A DNA stretch of 64,000 nt from JAAYAY01 sp963674575 (lineage in GTDB: Bacteria; Planctomycetota; Planctomycetia; Pirellulales; Thermoguttaceae), in NCBI GenBank assembly GCA_963674575.2, contig CAXXQT010000005.1, forward strand, positions 1,116,001 to 1,180,000, given 5' to 3'. Each line of letters begins with the position of its first letter. Positions within the stretch are counted from its first letter, which is position 1. Positions 34,388 through 43,229 of this stretch are shown here, in pieces. The notes beneath the pieces were generated by a model. That model was not told where the DNA came from. It ran no database searches and saw only the letters and a list, made by a program, of their open reading frames with translations. Made by a program: the position numbers and the translations under genes.

Positions 34388-35453
34388 TTGAAACGCACTC
34401 ATCACGTTCTTGTCGCTGTTCTTGCCGCGTTTCTTTTTGCCGGGCTGTTCTTCGGAGAAACAACCGGCCGAAACCCTCCAAGCCAGCTGATTCGGTTCCA
34501 GATGTCCCTGCGGCTGCGGAAGAGGCCGACACCGGCCGAAGTCCCCGAGGAGCCTGGCGGAACCAGAGGAGCCTGCCGAGGCAGCCGAGGCAGCCACTTC
34601 CGCGGCGGCCGCGGACGCCGCCGTCACCCCCGAGCAGTTAAAAGCGGCCTTGAAGGAGAAGAACCCGAAGTTTTCGGGCGAAGTGTTCACCCATGTGGAA
34701 CCCCAGGGGATTGTCGTGGTCGGCGTCAACGATCCGGCCATCGAGGACATCAGTCCCCTGAAGGGGCTTCCCCTGGTGGTGCTCGACCTTCACGATTGCC
34801 ACATCACGAACATCGACGCCCTGGCCGGAATGGCCATCCAGCGGATCGATCTGAGCAACACGGGGGTTACCGACTTCTCCGTGCTTTCGGGGATGCCGCT
34901 TGCCCACGCCTACTTCAACGGCTGCCGGATCAAGGCGGCACCGGCGTTGGCAGGGGCCCCGGCCGAGATCCTTGACTTCACCGACACGCCCCTGGAAGAC
35001 TTGAGCGGTCTCAAGGGGGCCACAATCCAGAATCTCTATCTGGTCCACACCAAGGTGAAGGATCTTTCCCCCTTGAAGGACGCTCAGGTGCAGTCGATCT
35101 GGTTGAACGACGCGCCGGTGGAGGACTGTTCGCCTTTGGCCTATCTTCCGGTGGTGAGCGTGACGCTCGAGGGCACGAAGGTCTCGGACATCAGTTGCTT
35201 CAAGAGCCACCCGACGCTCCAGCGTCTACACATCGGAGAGACGGAGGTGACCGATCTGACGCCGGTGCAGTGGATGCCGGGCCTGACCCGTCTGATCTTC
35301 ACGCCCAACCGCATCAAGACGGGAATCGAGTACGCCCGGCGTCTGCCAGCGCTTCGGGAGATCGGAACGGCTTTCGGTACGCCCGAGGACGAGGGAAAGA
35401 AGTGGTCCCCGGCCGAGTTCTGGGCGAAGTACGACGCGGGGGAGTTCGATTGA
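34388..35453 (+). pseudogene. Secreted leucine-rich-repeat protein with broken N-terminal frame
   Basis: A signal peptide is encoded at 34388 (MKRTHHVLVAVLAAFLFAGL), but the protein-like reading then jumps frames within about 170 bases. KPSKPADSVPDVPAAAEEAD is in one frame, AEVPEEP in the next, and from about 34556 a third frame reads AEPEEPAEAAEAATS and TPEQLKAALKEKNPKFSGE and continues unbroken to 35453. The stable part has about nine LRR-like units of 22-23 residues (DISPLKGLPLVVLDLHDC, DLSGLKGATIQNLYLVHT, DLSPLKDAQVQSIWLNDA). A translated product might start at the TTG at 34650, giving 267 residues without a signal. Several single-base indels in a Pro/Ala/Glu-rich linker could reflect relaxed selection or assembly error. 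Cell-surface or periplasmic binding is the usual role. Confidence 0.65.
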
Positions 35454-35527
35454 AGGGTAGCGAAATGGCTTGCTGGCGGAGGCGGACCTGATCGGATATC
35501 CTCAGATATCTGAAGTCCAGCAACGAG

Positions 35528-36958
35528 GTGATCCCCTTGGCCAAGATATCGTTGCACGCACTCGCGATTCTCCTCTTTTCCGAAATGTGCGCCGGAGCGT
35601 TAGCGGAATGGCCCGGAGCATCCGAACCGTGGAATACATGCCGATCTCGCGGGAGAATCTACGCCGATTGCGGATGCAACGTCAGCCGACTGATCCAAGG
35701 TTGGATCGAATTGAAGCGTGACGCGAAGACACACTTGTACTCCCGTGGCAAGACTTGGGACTACCACAACGAAGCGGCGGATCACTACTCGTCCCTCGTT
35801 CTTATGGCGTTCTACGTCGCTCCCGAGCACAACGAGCCCGGCGGCACGTTCCATGAGGCCATGGTGAGTTCTCGCAAGCTCTGTGCGACGCCCAGCGGAA
35901 TTCCCACTCTCTACCATCTGAAAACCGGCAAGCATGCCATCTCGGGCGACGAGAAATATCGGCTCGCGGCCGAACAGATCGCCGACCCGCTGCTGCTCGA
36001 TCCGGAGCATGCCATCACGCGTGTTCGCTATGGGGACCACGGCTGCGAACTCACGCCCGGGCTGACCGAACTGTTCGTCGTTGAGAGCAAGCTCCATCAA
36101 GCCAAGGCAGAAGAGTATCGCAAACCGCTGCAGCGTCTCCTCGACCGCATCCTCGCCGACGCCTCGCATCCCGAAACCGGGCTTTTCTGTGCAAAGGCGG
36201 GAGGCCACGGTAAATGGAGCCAGCCGCCAGACACCTGGGGCTACGTGCTGTTCGGTCACGAGAACTATGATCGAGCCTGCGGCAGCGATCGCTACCGCTC
36301 GGCAATCGAGAGGCCGCTACGGTGGCTGCTGGACAACCGAGCCGACTTTGATAAGCATCGAGAGACGCTTTGGCCCAGAGCAAGCAGTTCGGACGACTGG
36401 AGCGACTCTTACGAGAGCATGGTCGTTCTGTGGAATCGTTCTCCGCGAGTGGGCGACGGTTTTCAATGGCTCGACTGGGCCACCTTGCAGCACATCCATC
36501 GGCGCAAACCGACCGGCGAGTATGGTCCCTATACGGGCGGACATTTTGACGGCAGCACGGGCCGCACGTTGTGCATCCACATGATGCTGTGTTCTCAAGG
36601 CGTCCGCCACGTCCCCTTCCAACTGGGAGTTGGCGTCGGTGCCGTGCAACAAGGCGACGAACTCCTTCTGACGGTCCAGTCGGACTCGCCCTATCGCGGA
36701 GTGCTCCGCTTCGACGGCCCCCGTACGGAGTACCGGAACCTGACGATCGACTGGTGCCGTATCAACGAGATGCCGCAGTGGTACGTCGTTCGTCCAAAGG
36801 AGCAATACTCCCTGACCGTCGACGAGCAGCCGCCCCGAACCATCCAAGGTCGGGAACTCATCGCCGGCATGCCGATCGACGTGGCTCGCGGAGGAGCGGT
36901 GAGGATTCGCGTGCGGCAGATGCGAGACGAACATCCCACGGCAGTGGGTGACTCTTGA
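35528..36958 (+). CDS. Secreted protein of unknown function with probable alpha/alpha toroid
   Basis: 476 residues. The N-terminus (MIPLAKISLHALAILLFSEM, cleavage after AGALA) is a signal peptide. The middle (about 60-330) is helical with conserved-looking aromatic and charged motifs (KTWDYHNEAADHYSSLVLMA, RVRYGDHGCELTPGLTEL, PDTWGYVLFGHENYDRACG, DDWSDSYESMVVLWNR), the style of six-hairpin glycosidases or lyases. The last 130 residues form a beta-rich domain (YRGVLRFDGPRTEYRNLTI). No family is recognised with confidence and catalytic residues cannot be named. A smaller protein of similar build is encoded at 7332-8498. Upstream is the broken LRR gene. The protein is probably exported and may act on saccharides, but this is inference. 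Confidence 0.75.
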   Translation: MIPLAKISLHALAILLFSEMCAGALAEWPGASEPWNTCRSRGRIYADCGCNVSRLIQGWIELKRDAKTHLYSRGKTWDYHNEAADHYSSLVLMAFYVAPEHNEPGGTFHEAMVSSRKLCATPSGIPTLYHLKTGKHAISGDEKYRLAAEQIADPLLLDPEHAITRVRYGDHGCELTPGLTELFVVESKLHQAKAEEYRKPLQRLLDRILADASHPETGLFCAKAGGHGKWSQPPDTWGYVLFGHENYDRACGSDRYRSAIERPLRWLLDNRADFDKHRETLWPRASSSDDWSDSYESMVVLWNRSPRVGDGFQWLDWATLQHIHRRKPTGEYGPYTGGHFDGSTGRTLCIHMMLCSQGVRHVPFQLGVGVGAVQQGDELLLTVQSDSPYRGVLRFDGPRTEYRNLTIDWCRINEMPQWYVVRPKEQYSLTVDEQPPRTIQGRELIAGMPIDVARGGAVRIRVRQMRDEHPTAVGDS

Positions 36959-37230
36959 ACGTGTTTCCGCGTTCCGCACGGTGATTCTGCCGGGCACCTG
37001 CTGCCTCGGGCCCTTGCGAACGCGTGCCCCCCACTTTCGCAGCTGTTCGCTGTCCCGACCAAGTAGCCCTGCAAGTGGTGAGGCCTGCCAGACGGCTTCC
37101 TCGATTTCAGTATCACTATGCCGGAACGAACCCCAGGTATGCCGCCGGATTCATGCCGCTCGCCTCGCGACTGGCCGTACGTTTCTGCCAATACCGATAA
37201 TCATCAACTCTTGGAGGACTCTCCAACGTT

Positions 37231-38457
37231 CTACTTCGCTGACGGCGAAGCGACGGGGAATGCGAAGGCCATGCCTTCGATTTCCACGAGGAGGTCGGGG
37301 CGGCATACGTCGCCGATGGCGTAGATCGTGGGAAGTTCGCCGAGACGACGCTCGCACACCTCGCGGACGGTGGCGTAGTCTTCCTGGTACTTGATATAGA
37401 CGCGTACGAGGGCCAGATGATCGAGGGTGGCGTCCAGCCCGTGGACTCCGTGGCTTTCGAGATTGGCCCCGCCGATCAGTGCGGCAATGTTGTCGAGCGT
37501 CTGGTCGGTCTGTTTTCCGGCGTCTCCCACGTGCTGGGTTTCGGAATTGGTGATGCTCGCGGTTCCGGAAACGAAGATCGTGGCGGAATCCTGTCCGGCG
37601 ATGGCCATGGCACGAGCGAACTTGGGGCTTTTCAGTCCGTATTCGCACCCATAGTCGAAGGCCGAGGTCTGCTGGGGATTCTCCAGGGGGAGGATCTTGA
37701 TTCCTTCCTTGTCGACGGCGATTCCGATGCAGCTCATGATGATGTTGCGGCCTTCGGTGCCGATTCCCGTGCTGGCGGGATAGACCGAGCCATTCAGCCC
37801 GGGGGGCGTGAAGGCCGTGAGAAATCGCATGCCACGGAAGAAGTCGGTTCGGGCGCGATTGAGTTCGATGTAGCGTTGCGTGTCGCCCTCGGGGCCGACG
37901 ATGTCGCCCAGGTAGAGCCAGGTGCGAACCACGTTTTCAAAGGGCACGCCCTGATCGGCAAGTTGGCGTCGCATTCGCTCAAAGGCGTCGACGGAGCGAT
38001 CGTAGACGGTTTCCGACGGGATACCGGGGACGACGTTCGCGCAGTGGATCCAGGTGATCCCATCGTGGCTCGTGACGACCATTTGGTCGTTGATTCGATT
38101 GATTTCCACGCCGCCGCCTTCGCGGCCGACCCCCAGGGCCTCGATGGACAGGAGCCTGCCATTGCAGGGAGGTTGGGGGATGTAAGAGGTGGCGGGCAAC
38201 TCGTCTCCGTAGAAGTCCTTGATCACCCGCTGAATATCTTCGAGTTGGTCCAACTTTCGAAAGAAGACCGCCTGATGGACGATACTGCCGTGGGTGCCTT
38301 CTTCCGTCATCACATTGCGGATCGTCTGCAGGGCATCGCGGGCCTCGTCCTCCAACGAGCCGGTCTGCCTGGGGACAGCGGCAGCAAAAACGTGTCGTAC
38401 CTCGTTCAATTCGACCACGCTGTAGCCGATGCCTTCACAGGACTTCTTCTGAATCAT
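37231..38457 (-). CDS. Multi-domain Rid (YjgF/YER057c/UK114)-like protein
   Basis: About 408 residues. The ATG at 38457 follows GTGAGGGAACAC, a good ribosome site; an upstream GTG at 38469 is less likely. The chain appears to hold two or three Rid-like domains: one at about 1-110 (SLEDEARDALQTIRNVMTEE), a degenerate one in the middle (SVDAFERMRRQLADQGVPFE), and a C-terminal one (TIFVSGTASITNSETQHVGD, GKQTDQTLDNIAALIGGANL) with the usual SGT and GD/Q spacing. The segment GSVYPASTGIGTEGRN recalls chorismatase (FkbO/Hyg5/XanB2) proteins, which share this fold. It could therefore be an imine deaminase-like Rid protein or a chorismatase-like enzyme. It is cytoplasmic and not in an obvious operon. 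Confidence 0.72.
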   Translation of the reverse strand: MIQKKSCEGIGYSVVELNEVRHVFAAAVPRQTGSLEDEARDALQTIRNVMTEEGTHGSIVHQAVFFRKLDQLEDIQRVIKDFYGDELPATSYIPQPPCNGRLLSIEALGVGREGGGVEINRINDQMVVTSHDGITWIHCANVVPGIPSETVYDRSVDAFERMRRQLADQGVPFENVVRTWLYLGDIVGPEGDTQRYIELNRARTDFFRGMRFLTAFTPPGLNGSVYPASTGIGTEGRNIIMSCIGIAVDKEGIKILPLENPQQTSAFDYGCEYGLKSPKFARAMAIAGQDSATIFVSGTASITNSETQHVGDAGKQTDQTLDNIAALIGGANLESHGVHGLDATLDHLALVRVYIKYQEDYATVREVCERRLGELPTIYAIGDVCRPDLLVEIEGMAFAFPVASPSAK

Positions 38458-38996
38458 GTGTTCCCTCACAGGCGGGGCGCGATATTCACGCAGGGGGAGT
38501 GAATCAGTACGCAGGGATGAACGGGGGATGGGGGAAACCGTCCGTGATTCCGTTTTCTCCGAGGTGGGATGTGCTCATGTCGCCCACTGTTCACTCCAAT
38601 CCCCGACTTCTCCCGGCGGAGAAGAAGAGCAGAAACAGTTGCCATGCAACCTGAGCCTAAGCCTAATCTAAGCTGGCCAGAATCCCCGCGTCAACTGTTG
38701 AGGGGGCAGGAGGCGAATTGTGGCGAAATAAAGGCATTTATAACAGGCGTGGCTGGCAAAATAATCCCTCAAAATCCCCGTATTCCCTCCCTTCTAACCC
38801 TCAAGGGCATCCGGGAACCGGACGTGCGAGAGAGGCAGGTTCAAGAAACGAAGAAAGCCCCTCGTATCGCAGGAACGAGGGGCCATCTGCAATTCGGATC
38901 ACGAGACGTTGTGTTTCGCGTCGGTCAGCTTAGTGTCGCTGTTCGCTCCGCGAACCAACGCCTCTTCGCGGAGGCAAGAGCGACTTTGTGCGACGC
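38458..38996. other. Intergenic region with the rpsR terminator
   Basis: About 540 bases. Apart from the terminator at 38843-38883, which belongs to the minus-strand rpsR gene, I see no gene. The minus strand close to 38458 should hold the promoter of the Rid-like gene, but no strong -10/-35 pair stands out. Confidence 0.5.
38843..38883 (-). terminator. Rho-independent terminator of rpsR
   Basis: Read on the minus strand, GCCCCTCGT (38883-38875) pairs perfectly with ACGAGGGGC (38865-38857) across a 9-base loop and is followed by TTTCTTCGTTTCTT. It lies about 115 bases past the rpsR stop and is a standard intrinsic terminator. Confidence 0.88.
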
Positions 38997-39293
38997 CTAT
39001 TCACCGACGTAGGGCAGGAGGGCCATGAAGCGAGCCCGCTTGATGGCGAGGGTCACCGCGTGCTGGCTGACGGCGGTGCAGCCGCTCTTACGGCGACCGA
39101 TGATCTTGCCTTGCCGATTGGTCAATTTCTTGAGCAAGTCGAGGTCCTTGTAGTCGACATACATGGGGCGTGGGCGCTGCCCGTCGACGAAAATCGGGTC
39201 CTTCTTCTTGCCGCGTGTTTTGTTCGACGATCGACGCCGACTGGGACGGCGACCACCGCGTCCGCCACGACCTGAGGGTCCTGCCTTGGCCAT
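38997..39293 (-). CDS. rpsR: 30S ribosomal protein bS18
   Basis: 98 residues. The C-terminal two thirds match bS18 well: YKDLDLLKKLTNRQGKIIGR, RKSGCTAVSQHAVTLAIKRA, then RFMALLPYVGE. The N-terminus (AGPSGRGGRGGRRPSRRRSS) is a Gly/Arg-rich extension that is longer than in Escherichia coli. bS18 binds bS6 and the platform of the 30S subunit. In many bacteria rpsR sits with rpsF and ssb; here it stands alone, with a clear terminator downstream. A translation start at 39293 is consistent with MAKAGPS, although the leader is short in purines. Confidence 0.95.
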   Translation of the reverse strand: MAKAGPSGRGGRGGRRPSRRRSSNKTRGKKKDPIFVDGQRPRPMYVDYKDLDLLKKLTNRQGKIIGRRKSGCTAVSQHAVTLAIKRARFMALLPYVGE

Positions 39294-39716
39294 AATCTTC
39301 GTTACCTATCGAGAATACGGAATACCAGTTGAAGCACGGAGGACGTGCCCGTCTATCTGAGAAACCCCTAAGTTTACTAAACATCGGCGAAAACGCAACC
39401 CATAGCCACGGTTTCGCGCATTTCGGCTTTGAAAAGGCCTATCCGTGCCGCCAGTTCGTGCAGCAATCCGCAAGGAGCGAGTTTCCCGCTCCGAATCATC
39501 CGGGGGGGACAAATGCAGGTTCTAACTATTGTCGTAGCAACGGGTTGCAGGCAACGGAGCGAGATTCGTGGCTTGCGACGCTCATGGCGGGAATGATACA
39601 GTGGGGCCTGTTGGAATACGCATCACGTTCGGCTCGTGCATCGTTGAAACGGTTCGTACGGCAGCGGTTGTCGCGGACCGCGATTGTTCTGGCCTGGATG
39701 AGAAGAGGCCTTACGC
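39294..39716. other. Intergenic region between divergent genes
   Basis: About 420 bases separating rpsR from the DUF6057 gene. The promoters for both should lie here. An open frame runs through part of it on the plus strand, but its translation is not protein-like. There is no repeat or RNA gene that I can support. Confidence 0.45.
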
Positions 39717-41621
39717 GTGAAAATCGTCCGATCCTTCGTTTCCAACAAGGTTTCCCTGCGTACCGCGTCGACCGGCCTCTTCTTCCTGTTGTTCTACGTC
39801 TACGTCTGGTGGATTGTCGATCCTCGGCTGGTTCACCACGCGGTTGGGATCCGGTCGCCCTACTACGGCCTGTCGTTCACCACGGGCTGGCCATTTCTGC
39901 AGGCCCACTTGCTTCGCCCGGGAGGGCTCGTCGAGTACGCGTCGCGATTCCTCGCCCCCTTTTTCGGCTGGCGTTGGCTGGGGAGCCTGATTGTGACGGG
40001 GCTTGCCTGGGCAACCTGGGCATCGGCGGGCGTCCTGACGCGAGAGGCGAAGCGGCCCCGAAGTCTCGTCCTCCGCCTGGGCCCGCCGCTGATCGTGCTG
40101 ATGATCTATGCCAACTACAGTCAGCCACTACGGACAATTCTGGCCCTTCTGCTCGCGTTGACGTGCTTTGGACTCCACGCAAGCCGAGGTCCGCAGCAGA
40201 CACGCAGGCGGCTTATCTCCGCCCTGGTGACGTTTGTTGCGATCTACTACGTGGCGGGTTCGGCGAGCCTGCTGTTTCCGGTTCTTGTGGCGACCCATGA
40301 GTTGGTGATTCGAAAACAGCCCCGGCTCGGCATGGCAACTTTGTTCGGGGGTCTGCTGGGGGGCGGACTTCTGGGCGTGGTGGTGTTCGGGCTGCCGGTT
40401 CGGGACGCTTACGGTGGATTCATGGCCCCGGTTACCGGCGTGGTCGCCTCGGACTGGGTGTACGTTCTCGTCCTGTTTGTCTGGTTTCCGGCTGTTCTGG
40501 CGGTTGCGGCCTGGCTCGGCCCGGAACGAGCGAATTCTCCGAAAGACACGTCCGTCCCCGTGGCGCGGCGAAAACGGTCGTCCCGGCGATCGAAGAACGT
40601 TCGCGGGTTCCGAATCAGGGAATCGAGTCGCCAAATCGGGGCGGCGGTTGTTCTCCTCGCGGTTGCAGTGACGGCGTGGCAGACGGTTGACCGGCGCGAG
40701 AAGGCCCTTCTGGAGACGGACTACTACTGCCAACGGCGGATGTGGTCCGAAGCCCTGCGGGCTGCGGAGAAAATGCCCTCGGACGAATACTACGCCCGAT
40801 TCAATCGAAACGTGATGTTGGCTCTCTACCACACCGGGCGGCTTGGCGACGAGATGTTCTGTTTCCCGCAGAGTGCCGGCCATGACCTGTACGTCATCCC
40901 GCCAACGGAAGACGACGTGTTGAGTCATCTGCAAGTCGCGCGCCTTTTCCTGGATCTTGGTGAGATCAATCGGGCGGAACACCACGCGTGCGAGGCGCTC
41001 ACGGGGACCGGCGAGTTACCGGGCATTCTGTGGCAGTTGGCGGTCATCAACATCGTCAAGGACCGTCCGGAAACGGCCAAGGTCTTTCTCAAGGCACTGG
41101 CGAGGAATCCATTTCAGCGGCGCCGCGCCCTGGAGAGGTTGCAAGAGCTTGATGAGGATCCCCGGCTGGAGGCCGATTCCCTGGTGAGCGGACTGCGCCG
41201 GGTCAAGCTGGAGCGAGACAGCGTGTCGTTCGGCATGAACGTGGAGATGATCCTGTTGCGACTGCTGGAAAGGAATCGGGAGAACAAGATGGCTTTCGAT
41301 TTCCTGATGGCGCACTATCTGCGGTCCGGACGATCGGACCAGGTAATGGGAAACCTGCCCCATCTGAAGGATTTCGGTTACGAGGAGATTCCCCGGCACT
41401 TCCAGGAGGCGGCGGTTGTTTACGCGAACGAGACGGAAAACTGGACACTTGCCGAAGACTATGACATTGCCCCGGAATTCTTGGGCGAGGGAGTGATGTT
41501 AGATCAGATTCTCACGAGCAGAGCTGATCGGGACGGCGCCATGAAGGCGGCTGTCGAGGCCGGGCTGGGCAACTCGTACGTCTTCTTTCTTCTCTTCGGT
41601 CGATCGGGGTTGTCGCGATGA
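39717..41621 (+). CDS. DUF6057-like polytopic membrane protein with helical C-terminal domain
   Basis: 634 residues from a GTG start. The first 340 residues have about ten hydrophobic helices (STGLFFLLFYVYVWWIV, LIVTGLAWATWASAGVL, LIVLMIYANYSQPLRTILAL, WVYVLVLFVWFPAVLAVAAW). The C-terminal 290 residues are soluble, helical and TPR-like (DDVLSHLQVARLFLDLGEIN, NRENKMAFDFLMAHYL). The overall architecture matches DUF6057 proteins seen in Bacteroidetes and planctomycetes, where they sit next to a TolB-like propeller protein, as here. Stop and start of the two genes overlap (ATGA at 41618), so the pair is translationally coupled and probably works together at the membrane. The biochemical role is unknown. 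Confidence 0.75.
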   Translation: MKIVRSFVSNKVSLRTASTGLFFLLFYVYVWWIVDPRLVHHAVGIRSPYYGLSFTTGWPFLQAHLLRPGGLVEYASRFLAPFFGWRWLGSLIVTGLAWATWASAGVLTREAKRPRSLVLRLGPPLIVLMIYANYSQPLRTILALLLALTCFGLHASRGPQQTRRRLISALVTFVAIYYVAGSASLLFPVLVATHELVIRKQPRLGMATLFGGLLGGGLLGVVVFGLPVRDAYGGFMAPVTGVVASDWVYVLVLFVWFPAVLAVAAWLGPERANSPKDTSVPVARRKRSSRRSKNVRGFRIRESSRQIGAAVVLLAVAVTAWQTVDRREKALLETDYYCQRRMWSEALRAAEKMPSDEYYARFNRNVMLALYHTGRLGDEMFCFPQSAGHDLYVIPPTEDDVLSHLQVARLFLDLGEINRAEHHACEALTGTGELPGILWQLAVINIVKDRPETAKVFLKALARNPFQRRRALERLQELDEDPRLEADSLVSGLRRVKLERDSVSFGMNVEMILLRLLERNRENKMAFDFLMAHYLRSGRSDQVMGNLPHLKDFGYEEIPRHFQEAAVVYANETENWTLAEDYDIAPEFLGEGVMLDQILTSRADRDGAMKAAVEAGLGNSYVFFLLFGRSGLSR

Positions 41622-43159
41622 AGAAGCCACGCCGCCTCGTCTTGCTTGCTTTTGTCGTTGCCCTGTCGGCAGCGGCGTGGGGGGCAATCGGCCGACGCGT
41701 TCCGAATGTGGATCACGCGCTGCCAGTATCGCGGGCGCCCGCCATTCACCCGGACTATGCCGGTATCGTGCTTCCTCCCAACATTGCCCCGCTGAATTTC
41801 GCCATTCGCGAACCGGGAAGGCGGTTCTTCGTGCGTCTTCGGGGCGATGCCGGCGAGCCGATCGAGATTGTTTCCGCGTCGCCGAAGATCACGATTCCTC
41901 AAGGTCGCTGGCGATCTCTTCTGTCGGCAAACCGTGGGGCGAGCCTGCGGGTTGAGGTCTACGCCCAGGCGGACGGCCAATGGCGACATTACGCGCCGAT
42001 TGTCAACTCGGTGGCCGAGGAGGAAATCGATTCGTTTCTTGCGTACCGCCGAATCGGCCCGGTCCACCGCAAGTGGACGAGCGTCGGGGTCTATCAGCGG
42101 GAGATGGGCAGCTATCGGGAGTCGGTGGTGCTCGACGGCATGTCGTTCGAAACGGGCTGTGTGAACTGCCACAGCTTTGCGGCCAATGATCCGAATCGCA
42201 TGCTGATCGGCATCCGCAGCCCCAAGTATGGCAATGCCGCGATCCTGTCCGCCGACGACCGGTTGGAGAAGATCGGGGCGAAGTTCGGCTACACGGCCTG
42301 GCATCCCAGCGGGCGTCTGGCCGCCTATTCGGTCAATAACGTGTGGCAGTTCTTCCACTCGTCCGGCGCCGAGGTCCGCGACGTGATTGACATCGACGGG
42401 GCGCTCGCCTACTACCGGTTCGACACGGGCAAGACGGAACTCGTGCCTGGCGCGGCCGACAAGCAGCGTCTGGAAAGCTATCCCACCTGGTCGCCCGACG
42501 GACGCTTCCTGTACTACTGCAGCGCCCCCATGCTCTGGACGGACCTGAAGGAGATGCCGCCCAAAGAATATTCCGACGTCCGATATGACCTGATGAGGAT
42601 TTCCTGCGATCCCGACCAGGATCAGTGGGGAGAACCGGAAACGGTTCTTTCCGCGGCGGAGACGGGTCTGAGCATCCTCCAGCCGCGCATCTCGCCGGAC
42701 GGGCGTTTCCTGCTGTTCTGCATGTGCCGCTACGGTTGTTTTCCCGTCTACCAGCCGACGAGCGACCTCTACATGATGACGCTGGCCACAGGCGAGTACG
42801 TTCCGCTGGAGATCAACAGCGAGTTTTCCGAATCCTGGCATTCCTGGTCGAGCAACTCCCGGTGGATTGCTTTCAGCAGCCGGCGCGATACCGGGGGGTT
42901 CCTGACTCGTTGCTATCTGAGCTACGTCGACGATGCAGGCCAGGCGCACAAGCCGTTCGTTTTGCCGCAGGACGATCCGGAGTTTTACGACTCCTTTGTG
43001 GAGACCATCAGCGTACCGGAATTGATCGACGGCCCTATTCCGGTGACAGGCAAAGCCCTGACTCGCATCGTGAAGCGCGAGGCCGTCGTCGTCGATGCCA
43101 TCACCGGTGCAACGAACCCGGTGGGCAACGTCGAGCTATGGCAGTCCGCCCGAGAGTGA
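41618..43159 (+). CDS. Haem-binding TolB/PD40-type propeller protein
   Basis: 513 residues with a signal peptide (LVLLAFVVALSAAAWGA). An N-terminal beta domain (about 45-150) is followed by a CxxCH motif in GCVNCHSFAANDPNRM (C181), indicating one covalent haem c. Next comes a propeller of PD40/TolB-like blades (YTAWHPSGRLAAYSVNN, YPTWSPDGRFLYYCS, LQPRISPDGRFLLFC, WHSWSSNSRWIAFSSRR). The overlap of four bases with the DUF6057 gene marks them as a pair. It ends 70 bases before the sulfatase start. The haem plus propeller layout echoes, in reverse order, the hydrazine-synthase-alpha-like protein of this window. It could be a periplasmic electron-transfer or substrate-binding partner, but its function is not established. 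Confidence 0.8.
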   Translation: MKKPRRLVLLAFVVALSAAAWGAIGRRVPNVDHALPVSRAPAIHPDYAGIVLPPNIAPLNFAIREPGRRFFVRLRGDAGEPIEIVSASPKITIPQGRWRSLLSANRGASLRVEVYAQADGQWRHYAPIVNSVAEEEIDSFLAYRRIGPVHRKWTSVGVYQREMGSYRESVVLDGMSFETGCVNCHSFAANDPNRMLIGIRSPKYGNAAILSADDRLEKIGAKFGYTAWHPSGRLAAYSVNNVWQFFHSSGAEVRDVIDIDGALAYYRFDTGKTELVPGAADKQRLESYPTWSPDGRFLYYCSAPMLWTDLKEMPPKEYSDVRYDLMRISCDPDQDQWGEPETVLSAAETGLSILQPRISPDGRFLLFCMCRYGCFPVYQPTSDLYMMTLATGEYVPLEINSEFSESWHSWSSNSRWIAFSSRRDTGGFLTRCYLSYVDDAGQAHKPFVLPQDDPEFYDSFVETISVPELIDGPIPVTGKALTRIVKREAVVVDAITGATNPVGNVELWQSARE

Positions 43160-43229
43160 GCCCCCGAGAGGTCCGCGTGGGACAAGTGGAAACCAATCGA
43201 GCCCCAACATGTTGAGAGGGAGAGTTGAA

